From Endocalyx cinctus (lineage: Eukaryota > Ascomycota > Sordariomycetes > Amphisphaeriales > Apiosporaceae): DNA of 64,000 bases. Every line of letters starts with the position of its first letter. Position 1 is the first letter of the stretch. A program made the translations under genes and the position numbers. The notes below the pieces were generated by a model. That model was not told the origin of the DNA. It did not search any database and worked only from the letters and a program-made list of their open reading frames with translations. The DNA is taken from NCBI GenBank assembly GCA_001600455.1, contig BCKC01000005.1, positions 1,488,001 through 1,552,000 of the forward strand, given 5' to 3'. This document shows positions 22,147 through 32,780 of this stretch, one piece after another.

Positions 22147-22281
22147 ATGCAAACCCATATTGCCCAGAAGTTGTTGCTTGGAGCCGGTATCCTGAGCATT
22201 TTCTACATATTAATCTTATCGTATAAATCGTCTGACGACGTCTTTCCGAAGTTTGACTTTCCCGCCCCCTTTCCTTCGTAA
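22147..22281 (+). CDS. Possible small membrane ORF (44 aa) upstream of GH79
   Basis: ATG at 22147 opens 44 codons with a hydrophobic stretch (LLLGAGILSIFYILILSY, residues about 9-26), one predicted membrane helix. The stop overlaps a GTAAGT donor-like sequence at 22278, so it might also be a first exon, but splicing to the next acceptor does not join the GH79 frame. A TATAAA box at 22222-22227 lies inside it and is better placed to drive GH79, which weakens the case. No homologue is recognised. Confidence 0.22.
   Translation: MQTHIAQKLLLGAGILSIFYILILSYKSSDDVFPKFDFPAPFPS
22222..22227 (+). promoter_or_regulatory. Probable TATA box of the GH79 gene
   Basis: TATAAA 123 bp upstream of the GH79 start at 22350, within a pyrimidine-rich promoter stretch. 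Confidence 0.45.
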
Positions 22282-22349
22282 GTCTCGCCTGATCCCATAA
22301 TACTTCGTAGACACACCGCTAGTTTCGAAAGAATCAATAATCTTTCATC

Positions 22350-23987
22350 ATGTCTTTGACCAAGTCTACGCTGCTACCGGCCTTAGTTCTTATGGACCTA
22401 GCAGGGCACGGGCTAACAGCGTCTATCCGCAGAAGTAACCTCACAGCTAGCGTTCAGCTTTCCGCAGAAGTCCCAGATGACGCCTCTGCCGTGATTGACC
22501 CCGATTTCCCGGGACTTGCGTTCGAATCGTCGTCGTTCGTACGCTACGCGCAAGATGACAATGGAGACATCAACGAGTTCTCCACAAACCTCATAGAGGC
22601 AATCTACTCTCGAACGGGCGGAAAGCCAATCATCCGGCTCGGTGGTACGTCCGCAGACTACGGCAAGTACTTACCGGGGCAGGCGGAGCCTGCATTGCCC
22701 GTAGCGGAACAGGATAATTACCAAGACGTCGGGCATACCACGCTCGGGCCGTCTTTCTGGCCCTTGACTGAAAACTTCCCAGACGCCGTTTACATGGTCG
22801 AGGTCCCGCTGGCTACGACGAACATCAGCGAGACTTTGGCGTGGGTCCAGGCAGCGGTCGACTTTATCGGGATAGATAAAATCCACTCGATTCAGCCCGG
22901 GAACGAGCCGGACTTGTATCGAGATGACTATACCGGCGAAGGGGGCATTGAGCTGCAACCGCCCGAGTACCAAGGCACCTTAACTAACGAGACCTACGTT
23001 GGAAACTGGACCAAATACGTCGGCGCAATCAAGGAGGCGTTTCCCTCCCTTCCGCAGGAACGATTCTACACGGCCTTCGACGTTGCTACTCATTTTCAAG
23101 ATGAGGTAGAATTGGAAAAATACGTCCTCCCGGTTGCCACATGCTTCGACCTGGGAATCGACGAAGGAAACGTCGTAAAAGAGGCATCGCATCATTATTA
23201 TCAGAAACAAGCAGGCGAAGCCGCCGACTTGGGGAACGAGCTGATGAACATAAGCATGACGCACACCCACCTGGACCAGTACCAAGTACACATCGACTGG
23301 CTCAAGGCGAACAAGCCGGACATCCCCTTTATCCTGAACGAGGTGGGCAACTCTCTACAGCAAGCGAACATCTACGAATACCAAGCGCGCCTGGGCAGCG
23401 CGCTCTGGCAGGTCGATTTCTACCTGTACTCGATGGTCATCGGCGTCGCGCGGATCAACTACCAGCAGATCATGCACTCCGGGTTCGACCTCTGGCTCCC
23501 CGTCGCGAGCGGCGGCCTCGAGGCCCAGGTCTTCTCCAACTACTACTCGCAGCCCTTCGTGGCCGACTTCATCGGCGCGTCCGGGAACACGCGCGTCGCC
23601 GCGCTCGCCCTCGAAGCGGACCCGACCGCGCCCGACGTGACGGCGTACGTCGCGTACGACGACGGCGCGCCCAAACGCGTCGCCGTCGCGAACCTGAACT
23701 ACTGGAACGCGTCCAGCTCGTCCGAGCAGCGCCCCGCCTTCGTCGTCGACGTCCAGATCCCCGACGGCGTCGCCTCGTCCGCTACCGTTTACCGCCTCGG
23801 CAGCCCCGACGGCGCCGGCGCCGCGGCCGATTCTATCACGTACGGCGGGAGCCAGTGGACGTACGAGAGCTTGGGAGCCGAGGTGAAGGGCGTCAAGGAC
23901 GACGTCGAGACATTATCCGTCTCGGACGGCGTTCTGAGCTTGACCGTGTCTAGTAGCGAGGCTATCCTGGTTTTCCTCGAGAGCTAG
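22350..23987 (+). CDS. Glycoside hydrolase family 79 (beta-glucuronidase-like), secreted
   Basis: Single-exon 545-aa protein, the usual length for fungal GH79. It starts with a moderate signal peptide (LLPALVLMDLAGHGLTA, cleavage near residue 24). The TIM-barrel part shows the GGTSADY strand, HSIQPGNEPDLY with acid/base Glu186, and FILNEVGN with nucleophile Glu331. A C-terminal beta-sandwich follows from about residue 440. GH79 enzymes release glucuronic acid or 4-O-methyl-glucuronic acid from plant polysaccharides or arabinogalactan proteins by a retaining mechanism. The exact specificity cannot be set from sequence. Several NxS/T sites (NLT, NIS, NET, NWT, NIS, NAS) fit a glycosylated extracellular enzyme. 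Base composition changes within the gene: from about 23380 the codons become very GC-rich. A TATAAA lies 123 bp upstream. Confidence 0.94.
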   Translation: MSLTKSTLLPALVLMDLAGHGLTASIRRSNLTASVQLSAEVPDDASAVIDPDFPGLAFESSSFVRYAQDDNGDINEFSTNLIEAIYSRTGGKPIIRLGGTSADYGKYLPGQAEPALPVAEQDNYQDVGHTTLGPSFWPLTENFPDAVYMVEVPLATTNISETLAWVQAAVDFIGIDKIHSIQPGNEPDLYRDDYTGEGGIELQPPEYQGTLTNETYVGNWTKYVGAIKEAFPSLPQERFYTAFDVATHFQDEVELEKYVLPVATCFDLGIDEGNVVKEASHHYYQKQAGEAADLGNELMNISMTHTHLDQYQVHIDWLKANKPDIPFILNEVGNSLQQANIYEYQARLGSALWQVDFYLYSMVIGVARINYQQIMHSGFDLWLPVASGGLEAQVFSNYYSQPFVADFIGASGNTRVAALALEADPTAPDVTAYVAYDDGAPKRVAVANLNYWNASSSSEQRPAFVVDVQIPDGVASSATVYRLGSPDGAGAAADSITYGGSQWTYESLGAEVKGVKDDVETLSVSDGVLSLTVSSSEAILVFLES

Positions 23988-26900
23988 GATATCCTCTTTT
24001 GCAACGGTACATACTTTAGATAAACACGTTATACATACGTATGTTAGAATCTAATATATATATAGTAGAAAAAGATACGCCGAGTGAGCTATATGTAATG
24101 AGCGCTTACGACTTAAGTATACCTAGCGAATAAGCATTATTTTTATTTTTTTTACTCTTTTTTTGGGGTCTCTCGCGTCCTGCCCTTTCCGTAATTTAAT
24201 CATGTGGCTACGAGTGGGAACCGATCAGTCAGTAGATGGGTATCTTGGTCTGATCGCAAACGCCAGACCCTCACCGGGTCTCCATTTTCGTCCTAAAAAT
24301 CCATCTTGTCGTATTTTTTGGGCTGCCAATTTTGGGGACAAGAAAAAAAATAATAATAACAATAATAATAAAAGAAAGGGAAAAAAAAAAGGTGGATATG
24401 CTGCCGTAGCGTATTTACGGGGACCGGGTATCGCGCCTTTTTCTTTCTACAGCACCACTTTTTCCGTTAAAACCAACATCCCGAACGACTGGGCTGCCTC
24501 TTTTCTTTCAATCCCTTTCCTTGCAAAATGGAGAAACTTAAGATCTCACGGTGGTGGAGAGCGCGGTCTAGACCAAGCTCGATAAATGAAACAATCAGAC
24601 CATATAATAAAGTAAATAAAGTAAATAGAGAAAAAGCTGGATTTTTTTTCTTTTCTAATCCTATTCATCTCTTCTTTTTTTTTAAGATACAGGATACTTG
24701 CGTTCTTTTTATCTCTCTCACCCCTCTGATATCCACTCCTAAGTGGGATGCATCTGTATCTCCTATTCGGGGTGAGATGTAAGGCGACAATGTTTTAATT
24801 GGATTAGGACACACTGAAACTATTGGCTGCACGCGCCCAGCTCACAGGCTTGTGTTGCAACATTGTGATCACGCCCTCGATAAAAAAAAAACCTTTTACT
24901 GAGATATATAGGATTATATGCAGTGTAGGATTCGATGGATTTATCACATTACATAGACTTGATTGTAAGCCTTGCCTGTAAACCTGTTTGTAAAAGATGC
25001 ATCGCTTATCCGATACTTAACTCCGCGACTAACCATTATATACGTTAATATAGAGTAGCATCTGCTCGCCTTAAAAATGGTATTCCGGGGAGGATATAGA
25101 ATAACTGAGTAGTTAAGTTTCAAGTTTCTATAACTTTAGGTATTAAGTAATGATTGGGCTTCGTCGGCTCCATGACTTGGGTAGTGTAGTGTACATTGTT
25201 CCACCCCGCGAACTGAGTCGTTGGTCAAGATAGTTTGGTTATAAGTGGATTTGACAATATGCAAGTCAGATCAGAGTTAGTATGAAATCTTAGTATTCCT
25301 GCTATCGTCTCAAAACGAATACCACGTAATCAGGGGTAAAAAGGTATGAAGTTAAAAAAAAAAAAAAGGAATTACTATGTAGAGAGATACACCGGGAAAA
25401 ATAAGACTACGAAAGTAATGCGAACCCGACTCTATGATTTGAAAAAGAAACAAAACAGCTAAGCCCATTTACCCCTTTTTTCTTTTTTTCAGCTGTCTTT
25501 ATTCCACGTCACTTGGCGTCACGCGAAAAAGTTACTTTGACATTGCAACATCATACCTATACTAGATATTATAGCGAATAAAATACCGTACGTATTGGTA
25601 CTCCGTAGGACATAAATATTGCGGCGTTACGGTTGTAGTATAGTGAGAGGTGCGGGGTACTTTTGGTAGATGGACAAAGAGAGAGCACAGATATGAGACG
25701 CAGAGAAAAAAAAAAAAAGACGATTCAACAAATTACCACCTATTAGAAAATGGGATTTTCAGGGTTCTCTTAGCTACGTCATGGAGGTAGGTGACGTAAT
25801 GGCGGACGGTTCCTTTCCTTTATTTTAAAATTACGATTGGCGTAGGGAATCCACGTGCTTGTTCCCGTCGCAGATCGCCATTATTGAAACTCGTCAGCTC
25901 GTCTCGTCTCAAAACAAGTTAAAACAAAAATGCAAGAGAAGAGAGAAAGAGAGAGATAGGGTAAAAAAAGGAGTTTCGGAATGATGAGTATTCTATACCC
26001 TTCCACAGATGGGCATAAATAACTTGTTCTGAAAGGAAGTAGGTTGATAGGGTGTGGTGGGGCCTTGATTTGCAGACTACAAGCAATAACCTTGTAGACG
26101 GTTAGGCAGTCAGTCCTGTTTCCACCTCGTTATGGCGGCAATTTCAAGGAATTCTTCGAACTCTTTGACCATCGTCGAGCGAACAGTAACCGCAATTAAT
26201 CATCAGTAACTCCCACGGGAATTTGTTGTTCTTCTTGTCGGTCTGGATCGCGAGCATTCGCGAGATGTGACTATACGTAACTAACTACGTAAGTAACTAA
26301 TGTACTAGGTAACTAAGTAGTAGTCTTTCAATATGTAAGCGAAAGTCAGGAGGAAAAGCTCCCGAGGGTTTCCCGCTTCCAGAGAGGATGAATGATGAAG
26401 ATATACTGGAAGTCTGAGACATTTGATTGTGATTGGGCACGACTAGGGGTTCCTCTTCTTCCTCCTCCCATTCTCGCTCTGGTCAACCGGATCGGCGAGG
26501 TTGGCCAAGTTGTCGGAGATATAATAAGAATAATCAAAATTAATTGGGCACAAAAAACGACGATCTCTGTTGCCCACCTGCTATTGCAATATTGGGAGGA
26601 AGGGATCTCATTATTTTATCCAAGTGTGACGAGGTCATTTACAGCACCTGGTCTGCCAATGTACAGAATAACATAAGCTTTTTTTTTTTGGACGAGCATG
26701 GAAGCTAGAAGGCTTGTGCCGGTACATGGATGTAAATATTTCGAATTTATTATACTATACTTTATTATGTTATACTACTGTCCGCATCTACATACTGTAC
26801 CACGGGAGTGCACGGTCTAGGCGGGGTGATAAGGTTAGGATAAATGGGTGAGGCTGATTTGACAGGCCAGGTTTAACGACCTTATTGGGAATGACATGCT

Positions 26901-29433
26901 ACATAACACGTGTAGGTATCTCCAGTTGACTTAACAGATTAGTCGATAACAAGATCGGATATGAAAAGTTTATCTGCCATTTTCGGGGGGAGACAGAGAC
27001 GAAAAGAGGATTTGTCCAGAGTTTGGTACTATTCTATCATTGCGACAGATTACCTAGGTATAAGGTAATGGGCTGATGCAAGCCAAGGAAACAATATGTT
27101 GGAAGTTGGCGTAGGATTGCCGGTTCGGGGGTGGTGCCTTTGACGGGCTGTTTATTGATTGGTCTACGCAAATCTGGATCCTTCAGGGTTATTAATGGTG
27201 GTGTGGAGACTCTTCTTTTTCTTTTTAGGAAATAAAAAAAAAAGAAGCCTATGCGTATATACAAAAGGCATGACGCTATTCCCTACGTCATTGGAGAAAT
27301 GAAATAATAGATTTCGGTACCTATTGATGATACCGAAGGTCAACATGAACGAGTCATGCATTTTAATTCCATCGAATAATCATCGGAGAATTAATGTATG
27401 ATGCCATAAGAAGATGTAGTTATGTTTATTTATTTGTTTATCTATTTATTTATTTGCTTTAAATATGACGATTAAAGGGGGAAATAAAAAAATAGTGAAG
27501 AAAAAAAGAGAGAGAGAGAAAGAGAGAGAAAAGAGATAGTAAGTACCTACGCATGTATTTATTAGTAGAAGATATACCTACCTGGTATGTATGGATATGT
27601 GTGATATACTACTTAGTAAACACGAACGTACGTTAATTACTATATGACGATTAAAATAAACTGACTTATTTCTGGGGTAAGTATTTTTCATTTATCCTTG
27701 TAGGTAATATTTAATTTCCTTGATTATGAGAAGAAGAAAAAAAGGATGAAGAAGAGAACTTGATAAATAATCGTAAATCGTAAGACTGTAAGGCTAAAGA
27801 GGGGATAGATAGAGGAGACGAAAGAGATAGAGAGGCAACAAAAACTGGTAATTTATTCAGACGAATCCTTTCTACATATGCTCAGTACAATGCAAGAGAA
27901 CATATATACTTCTATAAGTCAAGAGATGATTCTTTAAATTTTTATTTTTTGATCAAGGATTAGAAGAGAAGAAGAAAAAAAGCTGGATAGAAAACAAGAT
28001 GCATGGATATATGTAATGGAGTGCATACGCATAGAAAGATCTCGAGATAATGGTCTTTTTTTACCATGCCATGTTGCCATGTAAATAAACTATGGTAATC
28101 TTATCCTATGGATTACCGTAGATTAGTATAATAGCTAGGGTATTTACCTATATCCTAGGTAGCCTGGTAGGGTAGGGTAGGGTATCTACTGTAGGCCCTA
28201 GGGTACCTAGCTGCCTAGGTGGTGGATTAGTGGATTAGTGGATTGGTGGATAGATCTAGTAGTGTTAAGGATTAATATAACCCAAGTACCAGGTAGGTTA
28301 GTATAGGCTACGTTAGGTACATTAAAACGCTTCAGGTAGTATCGAGATTATCCACTTTTCAGTGGTAATTGACTTCTGAATTTTACTTGGATTCCTTACC
28401 CACTTTACCTACTACATCATCGCGCGGCATCCGTTCGGCTACGATATGTGTAGTATGTACCGGGTATGTACTAAGTATATGTAGAATGTTAGGTTAGTAT
28501 ACTTGGTCCCTTGGTCCCCTTGTCTTACCCTCTCTGTCATTAGTATACGCCGTCATTTTTCTTCCCACTTGACCCTTCTTCTTTCTTCCCAGATTTTATC
28601 GATTTTGCCCCCCCTTCATAATGACATGACATTGTTGATGAAATAATAGTCAGATCTGATCTTAAAAAAATAAAAATAAAAAAAAATAAAACTTACCTCA
28701 TACAAATCTTTCTGTCACTTCTTCCTTCACTTCCCAAATCCTCCAATTTTATACTTGATTGTTACCGTTCTTCCGTACTCAATCCTTCCCCCGGTATTAT
28801 ACTGTCTTGTTCAGTTGTCGGTCGTCTTTACTATTAGTAAGACTAAATAGATGCATAGATCATTACTACTCGATATTTGCGAGCGCCTCGTTTGATTTAT
28901 CCTACAGGAATTCTTAGAGAAGCAACAACACGAATACAAACAACCAGTCAGCCAGTTTACAGATCAGACAGACAATTCTCGGCTTGTCGGTATCTTGCTT
29001 TGCGATAGACGCTGTTTACGCTGCTTGAACTTTACTTCACCTCCTTCAATACACAATACCTCATCTTGCGAAAGAGATTCCAATCCTTCCTTTCTCTCGA
29101 GAATCCAGTCCACCCCACCCCCCCCTACTACCAGCACTTTCGTAGTAGTGAAAACATTGTGGTCAAATCCAAGTGTCATTTATATCCAAACCACAAATCA
29201 CAGATTACATATTCATGACTCCATTTATATGATCCTTTATCACGGTTTGCGTTAACAAGACGTTATTTCATTCCCTTTGAGGAAATCATTTTGCACGCCA
29301 TAGTTTCGGATACCTGCGCTTTGAAACAATTCTATTCAGTTCTGTTTGTGGAATATACAGAGAGAGAGAGAGAGAGTATAAAAAAAAGGATACGTCAGAG
29401 GTACCTTCTCTTGACAGCGATCAGTAGACAAAA
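23988..29433. other. 5.4-kb gene-poor region
   Basis: The second longest stretch without a credible gene. It is AT-rich with many poly(A)/poly(T) runs, GA repeats (about 27500-27540 and 29361-29376) and CCTAGGTA-type patches near 28150-28220. Open frames at 24163-24585 and 26392-26676 lack coding character. Potential promoter elements occur at 25780-25870 (a GTGACGTAATGGCGG, CRE-like, and a CCACGTGC E-box-like site). The last few hundred bases are pyrimidine-rich and probably the leader of the kinase gene at 29434. Confidence 0.5.
28223..28250 (+). repeat. Short tandem repeat, unit TGGATTAG
   Basis: About 3.5 copies of an 8-bp unit (TGGATTAG, TGGATTAG, TGGATTGG, TGGA). It lies next to CCTAGGT palindromic sequence and a GGTAGGGTAGGGTAGGG stretch at 28167-28183. 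Confidence 0.7.
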
Positions 29434-31976
29434 ATGTCTACTATTCAACAACTTAAGAATTTTATTCGACATGGTTCGTTCCTATTTTCTTTGTTATCTA
29501 AATATCTATTACACTTTCGTCTGTCCTTTTTTTTCTTTGCTATTCTATTTTCCCCCTTGAATATTGCACTATATCTTGCAGTATTCACTTTGTTCTGTAT
29601 CTTTTTTTCTCGGTTGCCGTTCTCAAGTGTGTCCTACCTCGCCAAGGCAAAATCTGCTGGAGTTACATTATTAATTAACCATTATTACCACCTTGTGTAC
29701 CGAACCCTTGCACACCCTTGTTTACTGACATCACTCCTTTTTTAAAATAGGCAAGCAGGCCAAAGTCACCCCCCCAGATGACTCTGCACGGAAACATGAC
29801 GAAAATTCGTCTGCACCACAACACAAAATAATGGCCAACATAACTGAACCAGCCGGAATACATGGCCTTGACGGTAATGGCCAGCATCAACCTTTACCGG
29901 ACGCCTACTCTGTACAACCCGGAGCTGGAGGTAATGTGAACCGCGTCGCTCAAGCTGATGGTGTCGCCGCTCATCACGTCGAGCCCAACCAGACTGTAAA
30001 TGCCACACATTCGAAGAGTAAGAGAGCTGAGGATGCCCATATCGCCAAGCTTGTTCAAGAGGAAAATGAGAACCGAAACAAATTTCCAAAGTATCCAGGC
30101 CTGGAACGATGGGAACTTCTCGAGAAAATGGGAGACGGTGCCTTTAGCAATGTTTACAGAGCCCGGGATCTTACAGGCGATGCCGGCGAATGCGCCATCA
30201 AAGTTGTTCGGAAATTCGAAATGAACAACATGCAGGTGAGTATCTCTAGCGGTTGAGCTGTTTCCATAATGCCGACCGATCTTTTCCTTCCTTCGGTCCA
30301 GATTTTCCTTTCCTTATGTTTCTTTTTCTTTTTTTTTCTGTGCCAACACCGGGATTACCGTAGGGCAACAAACATTTACATCCGGATTTCAAAAAGGTTC
30401 CAAAGGCAGCAGAGGTGCGAAGACTTTTTCTTTTGTGCAAACTCCAGTCGCATGCACCCTGTGTTATTTGGCATTCTACCAATACCATGTTATCGGCATG
30501 TAGCCCTGCCAGAGCATGTCAAATCAGCTTTGCTGATTAAAATGGCCGATTTACTCTATATGAACCATCTCATTTGCGACTGTTTACTAACGATATAATA
30601 GCGAGCAAACATATTGAAAGAGGTTCAAATAATGCGCCAATTGGACCATCCTAACATCATCAAACTTATTGATTTTTCCGAGTCACGGCAGTATTATTAT
30701 ATTATTTTAGAGCTGGCTCCCGGAGGAGAGTTATTTCACCAAATCGTCCGACTTACCTACTTCAGTGAGGACCTGTCAAGACACGTTATTGTCCAGGTCG
30801 CCAAGGCGTTGGAGTATTTACACGAGGAGAGGGGTGTCGTACACCGGTATGTTTACCCTTTGTGCTACGCGCAACGTCACCATGTACTAGTTATACGGTC
30901 TTATACGGTCTGACTAACTCATAAATTACAGTGACATAAAGCCGGAGAACATCCTTTACAGACCGATTCCGTTTGTTCCCTCGGCACGTCCAAAGCCCAA
31001 ACAGCCAGGTGATGAGGATAAGGTCGATGAGGGCGAGTTCGTCTTAGGCGTTGGAGCTGGAGGGATTGGTCAGATCAAAATCGCAGATTTTGGCCTTTCA
31101 AAGATCGTTTGGGATAAGCAAACTATGACACCATGTGGAACTGTGGGTTACACAGCCCCCGAAATTGTCAAGGATGAGAGATATTCCAAGTCGGTTGATA
31201 TGTGGGCGTTGGGTTGTGTGCTGTATACCCTCCTGTGTGGCTTCCCTCCGTTTTATGACGAGAGTATTGAAGTTCTCACTGAGAAGGTTGCTAAGGGCCA
31301 GTATACTTTCCTTTCTCCTTGGTGGGATGACATTTCGAAGTCTGCCCAAGATCTTATAAGTCACCTCCTCACTGTCGACCCGGATAAGCGTTACACCATC
31401 AAGGAGTTCCTTGATCACCCTTGGATCAGAGCTTCGGGACCAACTCCACGAGAAGAGAAGAAAGCACCCGCGTCAGATACGTTGCGTGCCTTTGATGCAG
31501 GAAGGATTATAGATGGCGATCGTCGCATGGATTTCAGATCTCCCGGCGCCGTTAACCTCCGAGAAATATTCGATGTTGGGTACTCTGTACATAGGCAAGA
31601 AGAGGAAGCAAAGAGACGGAAACAGATGGGCACGAAGTCTACCATACCATCTCGACTTGCAGGCCTGAACGAAGACTCCGAAGATGACAAGGACAGCGAA
31701 GAAGAACGCACCCACAAATCCGACGCCCAACAATTAGAACAAAGCATGCGAAAGACGAACCTCGGACAAGACCAGGAGCGCGGTCGAGATCGTGATCGAC
31801 ACGCAGAAAAGGAGGCTCGAGGCTACGGCCAGCACAGCGCCGCCGTTGCCCAGGCTGCTCGTCAACAGGTTAGGGACCGAAATAAGCAGCGTGGAGCGTT
31901 TGAGCTTACCCTCGACGGGGCCACTTTATTGGGAAGAAGGGCACAAAAACCGGCCGCCAGCGTGGGTGGTTTTTAA
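29434..31976 (+). CDS. CAMK-group Ser/Thr protein kinase of the Rck1/Rck2/Srk1 type
   Basis: Exons 29434..29473, 29751..30235, 30602..30846 and 30932..31976 give 604 aa. Introns 1 and 2 are long for this window (277 and 366 nt); the acceptor of intron 2 has a TTTACTAACG branch site. The kinase domain (about residues 135-435) shows GDGAFSNVYRA, the CAIKVV lysine, HRDIKPEN with Asp258, DFGLS with Asp309, and GTVGYTAPE. The insertion between HRD and DFG (RPIPFVPSARPKPKQPGDE) is characteristic of the fungal Rck/Srk1 family. These are MAPKAP-like kinases activated by the Hog1/Sty1 stress MAP kinase, acting in oxidative and osmotic stress and cell-cycle delay. The C-terminal tail is charged (Glu/Arg/Lys-rich) and ends near a TLDGATLLGRRAQ segment. 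The N-terminus, QQLKNFIRHGKQAKV, is also typical of these fungal orthologues. The role is inferred from family. Confidence 0.95.
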
Positions 31977-32780
31977 TACATCCTAAGCCGTTTTATGTCT
32001 TTTATAAACGATGAATTTTGTGGAATGGGTGAGATGCGTGGATAAGAAATACTTCTCGATGTTCTCTAGCCGGTATGACTTACGGAAAGAGCACAACAAG
32101 GCATTCAGGCGTTCGCATGGGTTTAATGAGCAGCACACGGTGTTTTCAATTTGGTACACATCATCATTGTAGCAATAAATTCATGGGGTTAGGGGTTGTA
32201 TCGGATTTAATTATTTTTTTTTCTCCCTTCAATTGAATGAGTATCTGTTATATGTTAAAGAGTATTTTTTTTTTATATGTTAAATATCTACATTCCAAAG
32301 AAAATCACTAGTTTATCCCCAGCTGCGGCCCCTCGCTTGTGACGTCGATTTATCTCATTAAGCACTGAGACAAAACCTGGCCTTGAGGACCCGACCTAGC
32401 CTTGGGGGGGTCCTCAAGGGGTAAGAATATTGCATCTAGTCTATTCAATTAATTCTTCCCTAATTAAGGAGTCGTGATATCTTCAGTTCAAAACAATAGC
32501 TTCAATATTGTCTAACCCTTGTCAGCCATAATTCAGGAGACAAAACCGATTTCTAGAAAATACCCCTTCAGAAAAGGTGTATAAGAGCTCACGATGGGCC
32601 ATCACAGAGACCAAAGAAAATATCCTCATCACCATCACCTTCTTCTTCATTTTAACAATACCATCAATCATCCACTCATCTATCATTTAATAAAACCATA
32701 CCTATCACGATCTCCTCGGGGTTTTAAGATTGTCTATCTTCCGCAAATTCTGTAAAGGAGAAAGTGAAAGTGATAAAAAA
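31977..32780. other. Intergenic region with a perfect hairpin
   Basis: A 0.8-kb spacer containing 3' sequence of the kinase, a 12-bp perfect inverted repeat (listed separately), and TATAAG at 32580-32585 about 200 bp upstream of the Gly-rich gene. A short His-rich open frame from 32594 (about 50 codons) has no support. Confidence 0.5.
32381..32419. repeat. Perfect 12-bp inverted repeat (hairpin)
   Basis: CCTTGAGGACCC (32381-32392) and GGGTCCTCAAGG (32408-32419) are exact reverse complements around a 15-nt loop. They could form a stable stem in RNA, or be the core of a small palindromic element. The location, about 400 bp after the kinase stop and 360 bp before the next start, does not decide between these. 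Confidence 0.6.

Noticed and set aside
24163..24585. 140-codon plus-strand ORF downstream of GH79
   Set aside because: Does not start with ATG, contains a homopolymer-coded Asn/Lys run, no motif.
28167..28183. Telomere-like GGTAGGGTAGGG repeat
   Set aside because: Unit is GTAGG, not TTAGGG, only three copies, and internal to the window.
32730..32780. Upstream start for the Gly-rich protein
   Set aside because: Frame opens at a TTG; the extension is not a signal peptide and the ATG at 32781 is the first good start.
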